The notes under the pieces were generated by a model. That model did not search any database. It was not told the origin of the DNA and saw only the letters and a list, made by a program, of their open reading frames with translations. A stretch of DNA of 17,800 nt from Bacteroidales bacterium UBA4621 (GTDB lineage: Bacteria > Bacteroidota > Bacteroidia > Bacteroidales > Paludibacteraceae): positions 2,242-20,041 of the forward strand of contig DGIN01000061.1 of the NCBI GenBank assembly GCA_002387325.1, written 5' to 3'. Shown here piece after piece: positions 14,851 to 17,800 of the stretch (within the stretch, counting starts at the first letter, position 1; every line of letters starts with the position of its first letter). The position numbers were made by a program, and so were the translations under genes.

Positions 14851-14889
14851 AATTATGAATGAGGAGTTATGAATAAAGAATAAAGAATG
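14851..14889. repeat. GAATAAA-type heptamer repeat at the 5' end of lptG
   Basis: GAATAAA units with a 7-base period (14871-14889) adjoin a TTATGAAT/AATTATGAAT stretch. On the minus strand the block ends exactly where the lptG start codon should lie. Confidence 0.6.
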
Positions 14890-14935
14890 ACAGATGTGTA
14901 TTTTATGCATTTATTTATGTATGGCACACATATCT

Positions 14936-16069
14936 TTACAGCCTTGTCATTACACGTTGCAACATATCTTCTTTCCACGACCGGAAATCACCGGCAAGAA
15001 TATGTCTGCGTGCCTCGCCTACCAGCCAAAGATAAAACGCCAAGTTGTGTATTGACAGTATCTCCAAGCCCAACATCTCATCCGAATGGATAAGATGGCG
15101 CACGTATGCCCGCGTATATTGATGGTCGACATACGAAGTACCGTCCGGGTCCAATTCGGTAAAGTCGTTCTCCCACTTCTTGTTGCGCATATTCATTACG
15201 CCGTTGCGGGTAAAAATCATACCATTCCGCCCATTTCGTGTCGGCATTACACAATCAAACATATCCACACCTCGCCCAATACCCTCAAGGATATTCCACG
15301 GGGTTCCGACCCCCATAAGGTAACGTGGTTTGTCCTCCGGCAGGATGCCGTTCACTACTTCAATCATCTCGTACATCTTTTCCGCCGGTTCTCCAACCGC
15401 CAATCCTCCGATGGCATAGCCGTCCCTGTCGAGGTCGCGCAAGCGTTTTGCCGCCTCCATGCGCAGGTCGGGATAGACGCACCCTTGCACAATAGGGAAC
15501 AGGTGCTGGTGGTAATCGTACACATCGTTTGTAGAGTCAAAACGTGCGATACAACGATCAAGCCATCGATGCGTGCGGTTCATTGACTCTGTAGCGTACG
15601 TGCGATCGGCTGTACCGGGGCAGCACTCATCGAATGCCATCATAATATCTGCGCCTATTTGCCGCTCTATATCCATTACAAACTCCGGTGTGAACATCAG
15701 TTTGCGCCCGTCAATATGGCTGGAAAAGCGCACGCCTTCTTCAGTCATTTTGCGTATTTGCGTGAGTGAAAACACCTGATACCCTCCGCTGTCGGTCAGT
15801 ATAGGACGTGTCCATCCTTCGAAACGGTGCAAACCGCCTGCCTGATGGAGGATATCCGTCCCCGGGCGTAGATACAAATGATATGTATTGCCCAGAATAA
15901 TCTGTGCATGGATATCTTCTTCGAGGTCGCGGCGATGCACTCCCTTGACAGTGCCGACTGTACCGACAGGCATAAAGACAGGTGTGAGTATATCTCCATG
16001 GTCGGTATGCAAGACACCTGCCCGTGCATCCGATTGCGAGTCAGTATGTACAAGGTCAAAAAACGCCAT
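14936..16069 (-). CDS. tgt: tRNA-guanine transglycosylase
   Basis: Tgt swaps guanine-34 for preQ1 in tRNAs with GUN anticodons (Asp, Asn, His, Tyr), the entry step to queuosine. The 377-residue protein has the TIM-barrel motifs LTDSGGYQVFSL with general base Asp93, GGLAVGEP in the substrate region, and FDCVMPTRNGR with nucleophile Asp272. The usual C-terminal zinc site CxCxxC...H is altered. In LDPDGTSYVDHQYTRAY the three Cys positions are Gly310, Ser312 and Asp315, while the His (341, SIHNL) stays. The barrel is otherwise intact, so activity is likely. The ATG lies two bases after the panD stop, so the two are co-transcribed. A tRNA-Asp(GTC), a Tgt substrate, is encoded nearby. Confidence 0.96.
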   Translation of the reverse strand: MAFFDLVHTDSQSDARAGVLHTDHGDILTPVFMPVGTVGTVKGVHRRDLEEDIHAQIILGNTYHLYLRPGTDILHQAGGLHRFEGWTRPILTDSGGYQVFSLTQIRKMTEEGVRFSSHIDGRKLMFTPEFVMDIERQIGADIMMAFDECCPGTADRTYATESMNRTHRWLDRCIARFDSTNDVYDYHQHLFPIVQGCVYPDLRMEAAKRLRDLDRDGYAIGGLAVGEPAEKMYEMIEVVNGILPEDKPRYLMGVGTPWNILEGIGRGVDMFDCVMPTRNGRNGMIFTRNGVMNMRNKKWENDFTELDPDGTSYVDHQYTRAYVRHLIHSDEMLGLEILSIHNLAFYLWLVGEARRHILAGDFRSWKEDMLQRVMTRL

Positions 16070-16071
16070 TA

Positions 16072-16416
16072 TTATGCCAAGTGGTTATTTACAGGGAATA
16101 CAATACTTGGTCGGAAAGTCTTCTGTTCCACCGGGGTCATCATAGCATACGCCATAATAATTACGGTGTCGTCCACATGGATTAGATGTGCTGCCGCCCC
16201 GTTCATACAGATGCAGCCGCTACCTCGTTTACCGGGGATAACATACGTTTCAAGCCGTGCGCCATTGTCGTTGTCCACCACCTGCACACGCTCACCTGCC
16301 ACGATAGCCGCAGCGTCCATCAAGTCTTCGTCAATAGTGATACTACCGATGTATTCCAAGTTAGCCTCCGTCACCCTGACACGGTGGATTTTTGATTTGA
16401 GTATCTGCAAAAACAT
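16072..16416 (-). CDS. panD: Aspartate 1-decarboxylase
   Basis: PanD decarboxylates L-aspartate to beta-alanine for pantothenate and CoA synthesis. It is made as an inactive proenzyme that cleaves itself to create a pyruvoyl group. The 114-residue length is typical. The cleavage site Gly24-Ser25 (EYIGSIT) is at the standard position, and Lys9, His11, Tyr22, Arg54 and Tyr58 of the active site are all in place, which confirms the ATG. The conserved NGAAAHL segment lies near residue 72. A good promoter lies just upstream (16442-16473), with a leader of only about 20 bases. panD leads the unit panD-tgt-lptG; panB and panC are not in the window. Confidence 0.97.
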   Translation of the reverse strand: MFLQILKSKIHRVRVTEANLEYIGSITIDEDLMDAAAIVAGERVQVVDNDNGARLETYVIPGKRGSGCICMNGAAAHLIHVDDTVIIMAYAMMTPVEQKTFRPSIVFPVNNHLA

Positions 16417-16441
16417 TGCTATTGAGATAATTTTAAGTCTG

Positions 16442-16473
16442 CAAAGTTACTGCTTTTCCATGAAATATGCAAG
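16442..16473 (-). promoter_or_regulatory. Promoter of panD-tgt-lptG
   Basis: Read on the minus strand: CTTG (16473-16470), 20 bases, then TAACTTTG (16449-16442). This matches the Bacteroidetes -33/-7 consensus. Spacing and much of the spacer are the same as in the tRNA promoter at 16887-16918. Confidence 0.8.
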
Positions 16474-16502
16474 CAGTATGCTTTTATCCGTCAAAATCCG
16501 TC

Positions 16503-16558
16503 AAAATAAAAACAAAAGAACGCTACAACTTACTGAATAACAGCGATGTTGTAGCGTT
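16503..16558 (-). terminator. Intrinsic terminator of the tRNA transcript
   Basis: On the minus strand AACGCTACAAC pairs perfectly with GTTGTAGCGTT (11 pairs; arms 16548-16558 and 16519-16529) around an 18-base loop. A T-rich run (complement of 16503-16518) follows. It begins seven bases past the tRNA-Arg 3' end. Confidence 0.9.
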
Positions 16559-16564
16559 TATTAG

Positions 16565-16638
16565 TGATCCATGCAGGATTCAAACCTGCAACCCCCACAT
16601 CCGTAGTGTGGTACTCTATTCAGTTGAGCTAATGGACC
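16565..16638 (-). tRNA. tRNA-Arg (anticodon ACG)
   Basis: The 74-base cloverleaf has acceptor arms GGTCCAT and ATGGATC (one G-U pair) with discriminator A. The anticodon stem CCACA/TGTGG holds loop CTACGGA, so the anticodon is ACG, expected to be edited to ICG and to read CGU, CGC and CGA. The T arm is GCAGG/CCTGC with loop TTTGAAT, where T replaces the usual C of TTCGAAT. No CCA end is encoded. It is the second gene of a two-tRNA transcript. Confidence 0.95.
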
Positions 16639-16686
16639 CCTTTCAAAAGGAGAAAGCAAGGATTGACACTCAAGCAAAGCATCGAT

Positions 16687-16755
16687 ACCTGCTCTCTTTT
16701 TGTCAGTCGAACCTGCTTTTGTCAGGTAGCAACCTGCTCTCTTTTTGTCGGTTGA
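16687..16755. repeat. Triple repeat between the two tRNA genes
   Basis: The 18-mer ACCTGCTCTCTTTTTGTC occurs exactly at 16687-16704 and 16732-16749. A shortened third copy, ACCTGCTTTTGTC, lies between them (16711-16723). Each copy is followed by a short GT-containing linker ending in GAA or CAA. The middle copy can form an ACCTG...CAGGT hairpin. The repeat is transcribed as the spacer of the tRNA precursor. Confidence 0.75.
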
Positions 16756-16761
16756 ATTTAG

Positions 16762-16835
16762 CGGTGCGGACGAGACTCGAACTCGCGACCTACGGCGTGA
16801 CAGGCCGGTATTCTAACCAACTGAACTACCGCACC
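16762..16835 (-). tRNA. tRNA-Asp (anticodon GTC)
   Basis: The 74-base cloverleaf has acceptor arms GGTGCGG and CCGCACC with discriminator G. The D arm is in AGTTCAGTTGGTTAGAAT, the anticodon loop CTGTCAC gives GTC, and the T arm is GCGAG/CTCGT-type around TTCGAGT. No CCA is encoded. Its GTC anticodon makes it a substrate of the nearby Tgt for queuosine. Confidence 0.96.
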
Positions 16836-16886
16836 ATTTGGTATGTGTTTCGTTCAACCGACGTACTTCTTTCTCAAAAGCGGGTG

Positions 16887-16918
16887 CAAAATTACTGCTT
16901 TTTTCTGATATATGCAAA
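16887..16918 (-). promoter_or_regulatory. Promoter of the tRNA-Asp/tRNA-Arg unit
   Basis: On the minus strand: TTTG (16918-16915), 20 bases, TAATTTTG (16894-16887), an exact Bacteroidetes consensus promoter. The leader before tRNA-Asp is about 45 bases. It lies between the DUF4886 stop and the tRNA. Confidence 0.85.
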
Positions 16919-16926
16919 TGTTGGTG

Positions 16927-17763
16927 TTATTTTTTTGTATTTTTCTGCTTAAAAGGTTGTTTTACGGCTCTATGTGCGGCTTTTTGGGTCTGTCTTTGTT
17001 GTCTCGGTGTCATATCCGGGTTACGGTATGGGATATTGAGACAGGTTTTACCGGTCAGTATTTCGTACCAGACACAGGCGGCGGTGTATCGTCCGTAGAT
17101 ATAATTGAGGTGGTATCCGTCTCGGCAGAGAGTGTCGCCCAGAGAGTGTCTTGCATTTTGGACAGCGGTGCCACAAGGAACGAGCAGCAATGCAGGATGA
17201 CGGTTGAGTAGCGAGCGTGTGCAAGCGAGGATGCTGTCGTTCATTGTCTGCTGAGTGCTACCGTAACGTGGGAAAGCAGGGTGTGTGGCTGTTTGCGCAT
17301 ATGACCATGTCTGGAGCCAGCAGAGTCGTGCCTGCGGTTGGTAGAGGCGTACACTGTCTATGAGTTGGCTCAGACAGGGTTCGTAACTGCTCCATATACC
17401 GCTGTCATGGCTGGCCTGCTGGAGGGAGATATAGTCCCATTGGCGCAGGCGTAGTGCCTGACGCATAGTGTATGGTTCCATAACAGTGCGTATTCCGTTT
17501 TCAATAAGGCGGAAACTATATGCAGCAGTGTCTTTGTCGAGGAACAGCCAATGCTGTTTGAGCGAGCAGCCGCCATAGTAAAGGTTTCCGATGAGTATGG
17601 GCTGCCCTGCAGACCGGCATATCGGTGCGAGTTCCTGTTCGACGGCATCCCACGAAAAACTATTGCCGATACAGAGGATGCGGAGTGTATCTTTGCGGGC
17701 GGCTTGCGCTGTGCAACAGCAAAGAAGCAAGCCGGTTAGAAGTATGTGTAATGCTTTTCTCAT
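16927..17763 (-). CDS. DUF4886 exported SGNH-hydrolase-like protein
   Basis: The 278-residue protein starts with a Sec signal (MRKALHILLTGLLL, then CCCTAQA). The Cys run could be a lipobox, so a periplasmic or lipoprotein location is possible. DUF4886 proteins have an SGNH/GDSL esterase-like fold. Here GNSFS carries the likely nucleophile Ser35, YYGG (Gly64-Gly65) the oxyanion Gly, and DGYHLN the Asp215-His218 pair. Members are common in gut Bacteroidales and often lie with polysaccharide-use genes; substrate is unknown. The C-terminus is basic and Gln/Lys-rich. It is not near other carbohydrate genes here. Its promoter is probably upstream of the window edge. The stop is nine bases from the tRNA promoter. 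Confidence 0.88.
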   Translation of the reverse strand: MRKALHILLTGLLLCCCTAQAARKDTLRILCIGNSFSWDAVEQELAPICRSAGQPILIGNLYYGGCSLKQHWLFLDKDTAAYSFRLIENGIRTVMEPYTMRQALRLRQWDYISLQQASHDSGIWSSYEPCLSQLIDSVRLYQPQARLCWLQTWSYAQTATHPAFPRYGSTQQTMNDSILACTRSLLNRHPALLLVPCGTAVQNARHSLGDTLCRDGYHLNYIYGRYTAACVWYEILTGKTCLNIPYRNPDMTPRQQRQTQKAAHRAVKQPFKQKNTKK

Positions 17764-17784
17764 AGTATTCTATCAGTATTCTAT
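17764..17784. repeat. AGTATTCTAT direct repeat
   Basis: AGTATTCTAT occurs at 17764-17773 and 17775-17784, an 11-base period, directly upstream of the DUF4886 start codon. It could be part of its leader or an operator. Confidence 0.55.
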
Positions 17785-17800
17785 GCTGAACAACCCGTTA

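Noticed and set aside
16565..16638. Integration site of a mobile element at tRNA-Arg
   Set aside because: No integrase gene and no repeated copy of the tRNA 3' end found in the window.
16687..16755. CRISPR-like array between the tRNAs
   Set aside because: Only two full copies and one shortened copy, with linkers far too short to be spacers, and no cas gene in the window.

Overview
This window is chromosomal housekeeping DNA from a member of the Bacteroidota, most likely order Bacteroidales. The protein types fit that group: a short single-domain Pta, HflX and LemA of Bacteroidales style, a UbiA/geranylgeranylglycerol-phosphate transferase-like enzyme next to Maf, Tgt next to an LptG-type permease, and a DUF4886 protein. 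The promoters fit as well. Several have the Bacteroidetes form TTG/TTTG, 20 bases, TAnnTTTG, and Shine-Dalgarno sequences are generally weak or absent. Genus and species cannot be read from the sequence.

Plus strand, 1-13630. pta and ackA convert acetyl-CoA to acetate and ATP and are separated by a terminator. An intracellular GH13 alpha-amylase-type enzyme overlaps a UbiA-family prenyltransferase, followed closely by Maf and by a secreted or membrane TPM-domain protein. A 417-base gene-free spacer precedes lemA. Then come hflX, pyrG (CTP synthase), hpt (purine salvage) and a phospho-sugar mutase with its own clear promoter. The mutase ends at a strong, probably bidirectional, terminator.

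Minus strand, 13775-17763. Reading right to left: a DUF4886 exported SGNH-like protein; a promoter driving tRNA-Asp(GTC) and tRNA-Arg(ACG), ending in a strong terminator; and a panD-tgt-lptG unit with its own promoter. The plus-strand block and this block converge at about 13.6-13.8 kb.

The genes are ordinary, and I found no defence system, mobile element with a transposase, CRISPR array or biosynthetic cluster. The unusual signals lie in the small-scale DNA. A palindrome-rich 78-base segment is read in frame inside hflX. Most spacers carry short tandem repeats with periods of 7, 8, 9 or 11 bases, one set running through the pyrG stop codon and another reaching the start of lptG. The lemA spacer holds a structured block with a DnaA-box match, three 11-base repeats and a flanking inverted repeat. 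Tgt lacks the three cysteines that normally bind zinc, and lptG has no ATG, GTG or TTG at its expected start.
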